Source: Candidatus Poribacteria bacterium (GTDB lineage: Bacteria; Poribacteria; WGA-4E; UBA9662). From it: a stretch of 21,492 bases of DNA. A program made the translations under genes and the position numbers. The notes beneath the pieces were generated by a model. The model worked only from the letters and a program-made list of their open reading frames with translations. It ran no database searches and had not been told where the DNA came from. The DNA lies in contig PBVO01000062.1 in the NCBI GenBank assembly GCA_002729015.1, positions 4,635 through 26,126 of the forward strand. The letters run 5' to 3'. Shown here piece by piece: positions 13,308 to 21,249 of the stretch (its first letter is position 1; the number at the start of each line of letters is the position of its first letter).

Positions 13308-14423
13308 CTATTCTCCCATCCAAGACCGGTCGATACCGAGTAAGATCCGTAGGGACTGGGAAATAGCCCCCAAAGCCAAGCCCATTTGAATCGCACGGCG
13401 AGCAGCCATACCAGGAACTTGCAAAACCCAGTCCTTAACAATAGTAGGAAAGGCGTCGGGTAAAAAAGTCAGCTTGCCGAACATGAATTGCCATAGTTGA
13501 TTAGAAAGTAATGGCGCGTTAGCAAACATCAAAATTATGCCAGCCAAAAGTAATAAAGTCGCATCAACGGTTCTAGCCCGAAAAGAACGATACGCAGCAG
13601 AAGCGATAAAGAAAGCCAATAACGAAAACATTGTTGCGTCTAAGGGAACATAGACATTCAAGAAGATCCACTGAACTTTTTGTCCCTGATAACCGAACTG
13701 GCGGCTAGGGTAGACCACCCAATTCCCATTATCTGATTTTTGGATGTCGTATACAGCATTACTACTTCCCCAAACAGTCACTTCTTGACTATCTTCATTT
13801 TTCACCAGATACCAGACTGATCCACTTTCTAACAACCATTGTCGCCCTTTTTTCTGTACTTTAACTTTAGTATCATCAGGTAGACTATGCCCATTCTCAG
13901 TAAATAATTGGCGTAAACTATTACTGATACGACTATTATTGAGAGAAGAAATAGTTTCTGGTTTAATTAAACCAGATCTAAATCTCAATTTTTGTTCCTC
14001 TAAGCGCCACTGGCTCCCTTTGGATTTCACTCTGACTTTCGGAGCTAATTTAAGACCTTGTTGCTCAAGTGTTGAGCGAAGATCATCAGATAGATCACCT
14101 CCTGACAGATTACTATCCGCAGGCAAGTTGGCTAATGGATCTTGGGTGGTGGCATAGTCAATTAAAGCAGCCACTGGCATTAAGAGAAGACCCGCAAAAA
14201 CCACCAGACTATAACGCCAATATTCAGACTTCATGGCAATGCGTCGCAAATGCACCCTAACTAGGCTACCTAGACCAATCACAAAAGCAAAAACTGAGAT
14301 AATTCTTATCCAGTCATTCAATCCCTTGAAAACTCTTGATGACTCTTCATGTGGAACGAAGTATTGTAACACCAAGCAAAAACCAAGTAACGAACACAAA
14401 AGAATGGGAAGTTTTCGTTTCAT
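13308..14423 (-). CDS. Membrane protein paralogous to the 364-aa protein (371 aa)
   Basis: Unrecognised. Predicted spans lie at residues 4-22, 38-58, 70-88, 263-281 and 287-303, with a soluble domain between. That domain has two modules: LRSTLEQQGLKLAPKVRVK (115 on, to W139) and LRQLFTENGHSLPDDTKVKV (170 on, to W196). They match the first and second modules of the 364-aa protein in order (second modules share G-H-x-L and KxKVxKKGxxW), so one gene probably arose from the other. A TTG start at 14477 would overlap the previous gene by 44 bases; the ATG at 14423 begins a good hydrophobic N-terminus ten bases after that gene's stop, so I prefer it. Confidence 0.8.
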   Translation of the reverse strand: MKRKLPILLCSLLGFCLVLQYFVPHEESSRVFKGLNDWIRIISVFAFVIGLGSLVRVHLRRIAMKSEYWRYSLVVFAGLLLMPVAALIDYATTQDPLANLPADSNLSGGDLSDDLRSTLEQQGLKLAPKVRVKSKGSQWRLEEQKLRFRSGLIKPETISSLNNSRISNSLRQLFTENGHSLPDDTKVKVQKKGRQWLLESGSVWYLVKNEDSQEVTVWGSSNAVYDIQKSDNGNWVVYPSRQFGYQGQKVQWIFLNVYVPLDATMFSLLAFFIASAAYRSFRARTVDATLLLLAGIILMFANAPLLSNQLWQFMFGKLTFLPDAFPTIVKDWVLQVPGMAARRAIQMGLALGAISQSLRILLGIDRSWMGE

Positions 14424-14433
14424 TGACCTACTA

Positions 14434-15675
14434 TCACCAATCAGTCGAAAATAGATTGAGAACCCAGCTAGAATCAATTAAAACGAGCAAGCTTCCCAAT
14501 ATCATCAATCCAAATAACAGAAGTTTGACTAAATCTTGAGCCTTCAAGGTTCCTAATTGAAGTGAGTCTTTTTTGATGTATGCACCAGCAGCAAATAATT
14601 CTTCTCCGATCAGAGTATAATCACAAGCGGCAATAAAGAATGGTAATTGTGTGTCAGAACTGGTACCAGCAATTTGAACAGCTCCCACAGATTGAGATAC
14701 CTCTGCTAAAATCAATGACTCTGCATAAAAGTAGCCCTGTAAAAAAACGGTAGCGGGTTGATCTCTCATAATCATACCGTCGACAGCCGCCACATAAGCA
14801 AATTGACTGTCATTAACAAAAAACACATCATCTTGATTGTACATTTCAGGTCGACCAGTAGCGGCACAAACCTGTTGCAAACTGTTTTGCATTACGTTCA
14901 TGACAATAGGATCTCTGCATGGAGCCACAATTCTTGTCTGATCATTGATTGATTGCTGAGCGACCGACTCAAAAATATTGATAGCAGCAATAGTCGCTGG
15001 GTCACCAATTCCTTGAAGACCAGGGACAAAAAAGATTGGTCTCCCCATCTCAGTAGAACGACCAACGGAGTCTTCGACTGCATTCAGGGCACTAATATTC
15101 CGGACAAACATTTCTCGACCACTTCTGGCCATTTGGATAAACACCAACGTCAGTGAAGTAAATAGCAGAATAAAAACAAGTACCCAAGTTTTTTTTGTAT
15201 GGAATAAGTTACCTTTAGCTTGGATAGATGGAGTTTCGTCAGAAATTTTCCTTAATTCTGTGGTAGCAGAAGTCATTTCCGAAGGATCATTAGTAGTTCC
15301 GGGTTTTGGCAAATCGATCGCTTTGACTGCCATTACCTGGTATCTATAGTTGGTCTTAGAACGAATGTTCTTTTTGTCAGTGTAGCGAAGTAATCCATTT
15401 TTTAGAACTTCTACTTGATCAACTGAAACTTCGCCTACAAGGAAGGGCTCTTCATTTGTCTGATCTTCTCGCCTGAGAATATGATATCCAGTAGCGCTGA
15501 CTGATGGCTTCCAGATGATTTGTATACTAGTTCCATTATCATCAGGTGTATCTAAAACTTCGACTCCCGTTGGTGCATCCAGAGCGTAAATAGATCCATT
15601 AATCAATAGTGAAAGAACTAGCAAACGAAAGCAAGTTAACGAAAAAGTTCGCGTGTAGTATTTAAACAAATGCAC
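14434..15675 (-). CDS. FN3-DUF6754 membrane protein
   Basis: A 413-aa protein with a signal sequence (1-31), a fibronectin type III domain (~35-125, with IQIIWKPSVSATGYHILRR and YRYQVMAV), a membrane span (164-181), a conserved domain (~186-380) and a C-terminal span (383-401). The conserved domain carries GRPIFFVPGLQGIGDPATIA, VFFVNDSQFAYVAAVDG, FLQGYFYAESLILAE and LPFFIAACDYTLIGEEL, which I recognise from memory as DUF6754; its function is unknown. The start is GTG with no clear SD, seven bases after the ABC permease stop, so translation is probably coupled. It heads the four-gene membrane unit. Confidence 0.85.
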   Translation of the reverse strand: MHLFKYYTRTFSLTCFRLLVLSLLINGSIYALDAPTGVEVLDTPDDNGTSIQIIWKPSVSATGYHILRREDQTNEEPFLVGEVSVDQVEVLKNGLLRYTDKKNIRSKTNYRYQVMAVKAIDLPKPGTTNDPSEMTSATTELRKISDETPSIQAKGNLFHTKKTWVLVFILLFTSLTLVFIQMARSGREMFVRNISALNAVEDSVGRSTEMGRPIFFVPGLQGIGDPATIAAINIFESVAQQSINDQTRIVAPCRDPIVMNVMQNSLQQVCAATGRPEMYNQDDVFFVNDSQFAYVAAVDGMIMRDQPATVFLQGYFYAESLILAEVSQSVGAVQIAGTSSDTQLPFFIAACDYTLIGEELFAAGAYIKKDSLQLGTLKAQDLVKLLLFGLMILGSLLVLIDSSWVLNLFSTDW

Positions 15676-15682
15676 TTGATTT

Positions 15683-16534
15683 TTAATGTGATAGTTTAGT
15701 GAGAGAATTCATCGGATCTAAAACGTCTCGCAATGCATCCCCCAGCAGATTAAAACCCAACACAATAGCAAAAATAGCACCTCCAGGTGCTAATACAGTC
15801 CAAGGTGCCTGTCTAATCAGAGTGAAATGGTCTCTCAACATTAGACCCCACTCGGGTTCTCCAACCTTGGCTCCTAACCCTAGAAAGCTGAGACCGGCAG
15901 CATCTAAAATAGCCGCTCCCATACCAAGCGTTGACTGTACTATTAATGGGGCCAAACAGTTGGGAACAATAACAACAAATATGATATGCCAGTCACTGGC
16001 CCCAACAGATTTGGCAGCTAAGACAAACTCAAGCTCCTTAATTTTAAGGACCGTCGCCCGCAAAATTCTGGCATATTGTGGAATATAGACAATTGAAACT
16101 GCCACAATCGCATTAGTTAAATTTGCACCCAAAATGGTAACAATCACAATCGCTAATAGAATGCTGGGCAGAGCGAGTATCATATCTAGTATTCTCATCA
16201 ATATGTTATCGACCCATCCCCCATAATAACCCGCCATTAAACCGAAAAAAGAACCAATCAAAACCGAACCGACGACCGCAATTAATCCAATTTTGATGGA
16301 AATACGAGATCCGTAAATTAATCGACTGTACACGTCCTTGCCTACTCGATCTGTTCCAAGCCAGTGTTCTTTTGAGGGGGCTTGAAGTCGTTTACTCACT
16401 TCTCCAGTATCGGGTGGGTGGGTGGCTAAAAACGGGACGAGAACCGCTACACAAATAAAGAAAAATAGGATACCCATGCCAAACACAGCTGATCGATGCT
16501 TGATTAACTTGCTAATCGTGGGGTGCCTATTCAA
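15683..16534 (-). CDS. Dipeptide/oligopeptide-type ABC transporter permease, DppC/OppC family
   Basis: A 283-aa inner-membrane permease subunit. It has the N-terminal OppC-type region (KHRSAVFGMGILFFFICVAV), HWLGTDRVGKDVYSRLIYGSR (family hallmark), then five further spans; the EAA loop that contacts the ATPase reads AAKSVGASDWHIIFVVIVPN (~174-193). It pairs with the DppB-type permease ending two bases upstream and the binding protein before it. The TTG start follows GGGG with a 7-base gap. No ATPase gene is present in the operon, so ATPase subunits must be encoded elsewhere. Substrate could be peptides, nickel, or other small solutes carried by this family. Confidence 0.92.
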   Translation of the reverse strand: MNRHPTISKLIKHRSAVFGMGILFFFICVAVLVPFLATHPPDTGEVSKRLQAPSKEHWLGTDRVGKDVYSRLIYGSRISIKIGLIAVVGSVLIGSFFGLMAGYYGGWVDNILMRILDMILALPSILLAIVIVTILGANLTNAIVAVSIVYIPQYARILRATVLKIKELEFVLAAKSVGASDWHIIFVVIVPNCLAPLIVQSTLGMGAAILDAAGLSFLGLGAKVGEPEWGLMLRDHFTLIRQAPWTVLAPGGAIFAIVLGFNLLGDALRDVLDPMNSLTKLSH

Positions 16535-16536
16535 AC

Positions 16537-17553
16537 TTAATCCCCAGCAATTCGGATACGCGGGTCGATCCAGGCATAAAGTATATCAACGACCAAATTA
16601 ACTGTCATAAAGACAACCGCAATAAATAACACACCACCTTGAATCGGACGAATGTCACGAGCTTCGACTGCTTTTAGTAACCAAGAACCAAGACCCGGCC
16701 AAGAAAAAACATGCTCAGTCAAAATTGCACCGCCCATCAGGTAACCAAACTCCAATCCTATAACTGTGATAACTGGAATCAAACTATTGCGCAAGGCATG
16801 CTTGCCTACCACTTTCCATTGTGTTAGTCCCTTCGCATAAGCCGTAGTAATAAACTGCTGATTCAGAACTTCTAGCAGACTTGACCGAGTCATACGAGCA
16901 ATGATAGCCAAAGGTACTGTACCCAAAGTAACCGCTGGTAGAACCAAATGCCAAAGGGCATCGAAAAAGGCCGGAAAATTACGGGCCAGCAATGTATCGA
17001 TTAACATGAAATTGGTACGACGTTGAATCTCTAAATCAACCAAGGCATCTAGCCGACCGGAAACAGGAAACAGCTGAAGCCGATGTGCAAAAAACAAGAT
17101 CAGCATTAGCCCCAGCCAGAAAATAGGAATAGACACGCCTGCCAAAGAACCAAACATAGTGGCAAAATCCCAGAACCGACCTTGATTGATCGCAGCAATG
17201 ATACCGGCTAAAATCCCAAAAACAATGGCAAACAACATCGCAGCCAGCGTTAATTCGGCCGTCGGTGGAAAATGTCGGAATATTTCTTCGACTACCAAGC
17301 CACGAGTTCGGAATGATCGACCCAAATCAAATTGAGCCAAATCCGACAAGAATCGAGTATACTGGACGAATTTGGGTTGATCTAGCCCCATCTCTTTCCG
17401 TAAATCTTGTAAAGCCGTCTCAGTTGCTCTCTCTCCTAAAATCATCAGTGCCGGATCACCAGGAATCAGGTGAACCATCCAGAAGACCAAAATGGAAACA
17501 CCAAACAGCGATATCAGCATCGAAAACAGCCGTTGAAACAAATAGCTGATCAA
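16537..17553 (-). CDS. Dipeptide/oligopeptide-type ABC transporter permease, DppB/OppB family
   Basis: A 338-aa inner-membrane permease with six predicted spans. Family marks are the N-terminus YLFQRLFSMLISLFGVSILV, HLIPGDPA, GLDQPKFVQY, DLGRSFRTR, and the EAA loop AYAKGLTQWKVVGKHALRNS; the C-terminal span follows TEHVFSWPGLGSWLL. The frame is open to a TTG at 17571, but the TTG at 17553 follows GAGG with a 5-base gap and gives the usual family N-terminus (ISYLFQRLF), so I prefer it. It lies 41 bases after the solute-binding protein gene and forms the translocation pore with the DppC-type subunit. Confidence 0.92.
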   Translation of the reverse strand: MISYLFQRLFSMLISLFGVSILVFWMVHLIPGDPALMILGERATETALQDLRKEMGLDQPKFVQYTRFLSDLAQFDLGRSFRTRGLVVEEIFRHFPPTAELTLAAMLFAIVFGILAGIIAAINQGRFWDFATMFGSLAGVSIPIFWLGLMLILFFAHRLQLFPVSGRLDALVDLEIQRRTNFMLIDTLLARNFPAFFDALWHLVLPAVTLGTVPLAIIARMTRSSLLEVLNQQFITTAYAKGLTQWKVVGKHALRNSLIPVITVIGLEFGYLMGGAILTEHVFSWPGLGSWLLKAVEARDIRPIQGGVLFIAVVFMTVNLVVDILYAWIDPRIRIAGD

Positions 17554-17594
17554 ACTGACCTCGCCATGCAATAATTGCCCGACTGATAAAAAAA

Positions 17595-19163
17595 CTAATC
17601 GTTACTAATTTCGACGTTTCGCAAATACTTGAACGAAGTCGGGTGAAGTTTCAATCGACGAACATTTTTTTGAGCAACTACTATTTGCTTGGCGTGAGCC
17701 AAGGGGACCCAAGGAACGTCACGATGAAATAAGGATTGTGCTTCTTTGTACAACTGAGTACGTATTTCCATCTTAGTTTCTACTCGCGCTCGATCTAACA
17801 CTGATTGCATCTCATCACTACGATAAAAAGCGATATTCCCAGCCGGTTTCTTAGCTGATGATTTACTCAATAGATAGTATAAAAAGTTGTCTGGATCAGC
17901 GAAATCTGCAGACCAACCAAGCATAGCCATATCATGTTGGCCATTTTTTGTTTTCTCTAAGTACGTCCCCCAATCTGGCGATACAATCTCAGTCTGAATC
18001 CCAACTTGTTTTAAGTCAGACTGAATGACTTCGGCTAACATACGGCCATTGGGAATGTAAGGTCGTGGTACAGGTAAGGCCCAGAGTGTAACTTTGAAAC
18101 CATCCTCGTAGCCGGCCTCAGCCATCAACTGGCGCGCTAGGTCTGGTGAATATCTATAAGGCTGAGTGTCTTCAGCATACCCCCACATGTTAGGTGGAAT
18201 TGGATTTTTGGCCGCAATGCCCAAACCCTGGTAAAGTTGGTCTATAATCTGATCTTTGTTGATGGCATGATTGATAGCCAGACGAACCTTTCGACTATCG
18301 AACGGCTTCTTATCCATATTCAAAGCCAAGTAACCGACGTTCATTCCTGCCTTTTCAATTATTTTTAGGTTCTGATCTTGACGTATTAATGGCAAATCGT
18401 CAGGGTTAGGAAATTCCATAGCATGGATATTACCGCTTTGTAACTCAATCAATCGCACCGAATTTTCTGGAATACTGCGAAAGACTAATAGATCAACTGC
18501 CGGCTTTCCTCCCCAATAGGTTGGATTGGCTTTGAGAATGATTTTTTCATTTCGATCCCACCGTACGAAACTAAAAGGACCTGTACCTACTGGGTGATTG
18601 GTAAAATCCTGTCCATACTTTTGCAAGGCTGTCGGACTAACAATCGCGAAAGCTGGAATAGTTAAGGCATAAATGAATGGAGCGTAGGGTTGGTTAAGTT
18701 CGATCTGAATTGTGTAGTCGTCAACTTTGGTGATTTGTTTAACAGTCTCGGCTAAACCAGTATCAGTCCAGTAAATATAAGGCCCACCTATTTTATGGAA
18801 AGAATGATCGATATCGTGCTGACGGTTGAGTGAAAACAATACTGCATCAGCGTTAAAGGGAGTTCCGTCATGAAAATCAACGTCACGTCGCAGATGAAAC
18901 GTCCAGGTTAACCCATCAGCTGTAATTTCCCATGATTTAGCCAACGCTGGCTCGATTTCTGTACTATCGTCTTGATATTGAACCAGTGTATCGTAGATGT
19001 TTTCGCAAACTTTGAAAGACTCACCGTCCTCTTCATGAGCTGGATCTAGACCGACAGAATCACCACCTCGGCCAAAAATGAATGCTCTAGATTTTGTGTA
19101 TCCATGAATGGTGGTGAATGCCAAACACAACACCATTAGAAAAGTAATCGGCTTCAATCTCAA
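17595..19163 (-). CDS. ABC transporter solute-binding protein, SBP_bac_5 (DppA/OppA) family
   Basis: A 522-aa exported binding protein that delivers peptides or other solutes to the permeases downstream. Residues 1-27 form a signal peptide (RLKPITFLMVLCLAFTTIHG) with no lipobox, so it is soluble in the periplasm. Family features include GGDSVGLDPAHEEDGESFKV, WTFHLRRDVDFHDGTPFNADAV (the SBP_bac_5 signature), HPVGTGPFSF and LGWSADFADPDNFLY. The TTG start gives the complete signal peptide and follows AGGGA with a good gap; a promoter with a perfect TTGACA lies directly upstream (19191-19220). It is the first gene of the eleven-gene operon. The substrate cannot be predicted safely. Confidence 0.93.
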   Translation of the reverse strand: MRLKPITFLMVLCLAFTTIHGYTKSRAFIFGRGGDSVGLDPAHEEDGESFKVCENIYDTLVQYQDDSTEIEPALAKSWEITADGLTWTFHLRRDVDFHDGTPFNADAVLFSLNRQHDIDHSFHKIGGPYIYWTDTGLAETVKQITKVDDYTIQIELNQPYAPFIYALTIPAFAIVSPTALQKYGQDFTNHPVGTGPFSFVRWDRNEKIILKANPTYWGGKPAVDLLVFRSIPENSVRLIELQSGNIHAMEFPNPDDLPLIRQDQNLKIIEKAGMNVGYLALNMDKKPFDSRKVRLAINHAINKDQIIDQLYQGLGIAAKNPIPPNMWGYAEDTQPYRYSPDLARQLMAEAGYEDGFKVTLWALPVPRPYIPNGRMLAEVIQSDLKQVGIQTEIVSPDWGTYLEKTKNGQHDMAMLGWSADFADPDNFLYYLLSKSSAKKPAGNIAFYRSDEMQSVLDRARVETKMEIRTQLYKEAQSLFHRDVPWVPLAHAKQIVVAQKNVRRLKLHPTSFKYLRNVEISND

Positions 19164-19190
19164 CTCAGAATCCCTTTTGTCAGCCCGCTT

Positions 19191-19220
19191 ATTCTCTCAA
19201 ATCATGCCTAGTGGTGTCAA
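19191..19220 (-). promoter_or_regulatory. Promoter of the eleven-gene operon
   Basis: Minus strand: a perfect TTGACA (19220-19215), an 18-base spacer and GAGAAT (19196-19191, 4/6). The predicted start near 19184 leaves about 20 bases of leader holding the SD before the TTG at 19163. The weak -10 behind a strong -35 fits activator or repressor control. Confidence 0.5.
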
Positions 19221-19229
19221 GGAAATATT

Positions 19230-19253
19230 GGTAAGTACTGCTTACCGTTTTTT
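19230..19253 (+). terminator. Hairpin with T-run just upstream of the operon promoter
   Basis: GGTAAG-TACTG-CTTACC (19230-19246) followed by G and six T on the plus strand looks like a small intrinsic terminator, but no plus-strand gene precedes it. It may stop antisense transcription, or the dyad may bind a regulator ten bases upstream of the -35. Confidence 0.35.
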
Positions 19254-19447
19254 ACCACTTAAACGACCTTGGTTAGTCCAGGTTTATCGAACAACTACTG
19301 TATCAGAAGATATCTCAATGACATATTTTGGGGGCCAATCAAACAGGATTTATACTCTGTTCTCAAGTAAGAATTGACTATTCAAAATCAATTCTAGAAT
19401 TCTTTTGTGGCTATCCTTGATCAATAATTCGGTCATGAATCGCAACT

Positions 19448-19473
19448 TTGGACCTACCAAATAGTAGGTCCAA
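19448..19473. repeat. Perfect 10-bp inverted repeat TTGGACCTAC-N6-GTAGGTCCAA
   Basis: This lies between the divergent transporter operons, 25 bases upstream of the predicted plus-strand -35. No T-run follows on either strand. Size and spacing suit an operator for a dimeric regulator or a stable hairpin. Confidence 0.6.
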
Positions 19474-19496
19474 TCATATGTTTCCTAACTACACAT

Positions 19497-19551
19497 TTTA
19501 TATTTTTATAATTTGTATGCTAGAATGGTTGGCTAGTACCAACTAATACAA
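19497..19551 (+). promoter_or_regulatory. Extended -10 promoter overlapping a dyad, for the YeeE pair
   Basis: TTTATA (19497-19502, 4/6), an 18-base spacer and TGC-TAGAAT (19518-19526) form an extended -10 promoter. It is embedded in a dyad: TTGTAT (19513-19518) with ATACAA (19546-19551), and GTTGG (19528-19532) with CCAAC (19539-19543). The start near 19533 would give a leader of about 215 bases. Confidence 0.4.
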
Positions 19552-19584
19552 AAATCTATTTTTACATGTAGCCAAATGAAATTC

Positions 19585-19606
19585 ACCAGTATCAATTTAT
19601 ACTGGT
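19585..19606 (+). promoter_or_regulatory. Perfect 8-bp hairpin in the YeeE leader
   Basis: ACCAGTAT-CAATTT-ATACTGGT. It is inside the predicted long leader and might be an RNA structure or a second protein-binding site; no known riboswitch is recognised. Confidence 0.45.
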
Positions 19607-19709
19607 CTTGGCCTGTCTGGCTTATGTGATTATGGTTTTTCATGTTCTAGTACTGGATAAATTTTTTGGAGCGCAGAACTAAGAGTTCGTTTGATTGATT
19701 AGGAAGATT

Positions 19710-19751
19710 ATGCTTAATAAAATCGGTTCATTCAGAGTACTTATATCATGA
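19710..19751 (+). CDS. 13-codon leader ORF coupled to the YeeE gene
   Basis: ATG at 19710 lies close behind AGGAAG and encodes MLNKIGSFRVLIS, ending at a TGA that overlaps the YeeE ATG as ATGA (19748-19751). The YeeE gene itself has a poor SD, so translation of this short frame would deliver ribosomes to it. The peptide is probably only a translational coupler. Confidence 0.4.
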   Translation: MLNKIGSFRVLIS

Positions 19752-20305
19752 TTTTTACTAACCCATGGCCATGGTATTTTTCAGGGATCATAATCGGATC
19801 GTTTGTGCCACTGTTTTTTCTTTTAGGTGGGAAAGTGTTTGGTATTTCTGCTAGTTTGAGGCATATATGTGCGTTATGGCCTCATCAAAAAATCAGACAT
19901 TTTGTCTACAACTGGAAAGAGGAAGGGAAATGGAACTTGTACTTTGTATTTGGTATTGTAATTGGTGGTCAATTAGCCAATTTGCTAGTTGATGGTCAGA
20001 TAGTAGTTGACATCTCTGATGAAACCAAGAAAAGCTTATCGGCCTTTGGTCTTACCGATTTCACCGGGTTAGTGCCTGCAGAAATTTTCAATTGGGATTA
20101 TTTGATAACACTACCGGGAATCATTCAGTTAGTAATCGGCGGGGTACTAATAGGTTTCGGAACCCGTTATGCTAGGGGATGTACATCAGGTCATGCAATT
20201 AGTGGGTTGTCAAATTTACAATTATCTTCACTGATTGCAGTGGTTGGTTTCTTTTCTGGTGGATTGGTAGCAACTCATTTATTACTACCATTGATTTTGG
20301 GATAA
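19748..20305 (+). CDS. YeeE/YedE-type sulfur transporter, first half (PmpA-like)
   Basis: A 185-aa membrane protein with about five spans. It carries the family motifs GKVFGISASLRH (29-39) and GTRYARGCTSGHAISGLS (138-155); Cys145 in GCTSGH is the conserved cysteine that relays thiosulfate-like substrates in characterised YeeE proteins. In the one-gene version (~350 aa) both halves are fused; here the second half is the next gene, as in PmpA/PmpB pairs. Expected role: uptake of thiosulfate or another reduced sulfur compound across the inner membrane. There is no TusA, rhodanese or SoxR-type regulator gene beside it in this window. Confidence 0.88.
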   Translation: MIFTNPWPWYFSGIIIGSFVPLFFLLGGKVFGISASLRHICALWPHQKIRHFVYNWKEEGKWNLYFVFGIVIGGQLANLLVDGQIVVDISDETKKSLSAFGLTDFTGLVPAEIFNWDYLITLPGIIQLVIGGVLIGFGTRYARGCTSGHAISGLSNLQLSSLIAVVGFFSGGLVATHLLLPLILG

Positions 20306-20321
20306 ATGGAGTGAAGTTAAT

Positions 20322-20738
20322 ATGAAAGATTTTCGTTTTTTGCTTTCTGGGATTCTTTTCGGCATTGTATTGACTCGATCTGAGGTTTTGTCTTGGTTTA
20401 GAATTCAGGAAATGTTTCGATTCCAATCATTCCAAATGTATGGAATCATTGGCTTAGCCGTTGTAACAGGAATTTTATCTATTCAGATTATTAAGAAATA
20501 CCAACTTAAAGATATCGATGGTATAAAGATTTCGGTTGGTGATGAAAAATCTCCCAGAATAATTCAGTATTCGGTTGGTGGTTTTGTATTTGGTTTGGGT
20601 TGGGCATTGACAGGAGCTTGCCCTGGTCCATTATATGCGCTAATTGGCAATGGGATTTGGGTAGCCCTAATACCATTATCGTCCGCAATTTTGGGAGCAC
20701 TCCTCTACGGACTCTTAGAAGATCATTTACCACACTAA
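20322..20738 (+). CDS. YeeE/YedE-type sulfur transporter, second half (PmpB-like)
   Basis: A 138-aa membrane protein with about four spans. The motif GWALTGACPGPLYALIG (92-108) contains the conserved Cys100 of the second YeeE repeat, and FLLSGILFGIVLTRSEVLSWFRIQEMF (6-32) is the usual N-terminus. It starts 16 bases after the first-half gene, so both are made from one transcript and should form one transporter. The ATG has a GGAG sequence about 11 bases upstream. Confidence 0.88.
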   Translation: MKDFRFLLSGILFGIVLTRSEVLSWFRIQEMFRFQSFQMYGIIGLAVVTGILSIQIIKKYQLKDIDGIKISVGDEKSPRIIQYSVGGFVFGLGWALTGACPGPLYALIGNGIWVALIPLSSAILGALLYGLLEDHLPH

Positions 20739-21249
20739 GAAAACGGATTATTAGTAGATTTGTTTCTTCGAAATTACGTCAAAAAACCACCAAATCATTA
20801 GAAAAATAGACAATTGAATTCAATTAAACAAGAACTCGATTGAGATCTGACATTTATCAATTCACCTATATTTTCGCCCGTTTTAGTTTGATCTTCATCG
20901 AATATAGTTGGTATATCTGGTGTCCACTATCGAAGTACCCAAGTGAAAATTTGAAAACAATATTACCTTCTAAACATTCCGTAATGTTATGAAACAAGGC
21001 AGTAAGAAAGCCTGACTGTGTTCGTTATGTTATACGATAGTTCAAGTAATAGGTGAAAATTTCAAATCTCATTCTCTTCAATCAATAATTGAAACCAATC
21101 TGAAATGAACGCGGAGATTAAACTTACCATTTCTGGTCTTACTAAATTCGGGAGTGAGACGACGGACCGCTTGATTCTTTTGGTTAAGATGTGACTAGTA
21201 TTTGTTAAATTTCTGCTTAATACTCGAGGTCAGAGCTCATAACCAATTT
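20739..21249. other. Gene-free intergenic stretch
   Basis: No credible frame on either strand and no terminator with a clear T-run. It contains a perfect 14-bp palindrome AATTGAATTCAATT (20812-20825), an imperfect dyad around 20893-20935 (CTTC...CGA...ATAGTTGG against CCACTATCGAAG) and AACATT-CCGT-AATGTT (20973-20988). None matches a known element. Confidence 0.5.

Noticed and set aside
15699..16088. Plus-strand 129-codon ORF antisense to the DppC-type permease
   Set aside because: It is a shadow of a well-supported gene on the other strand, with no SD or family motif of its own.
20812..20825. 14-bp palindrome AATTGAATTCAATT as an attachment or origin site
   Set aside because: It is isolated in AT-rich DNA; no integrase, repeat partner or DnaA-box cluster was seen nearby.
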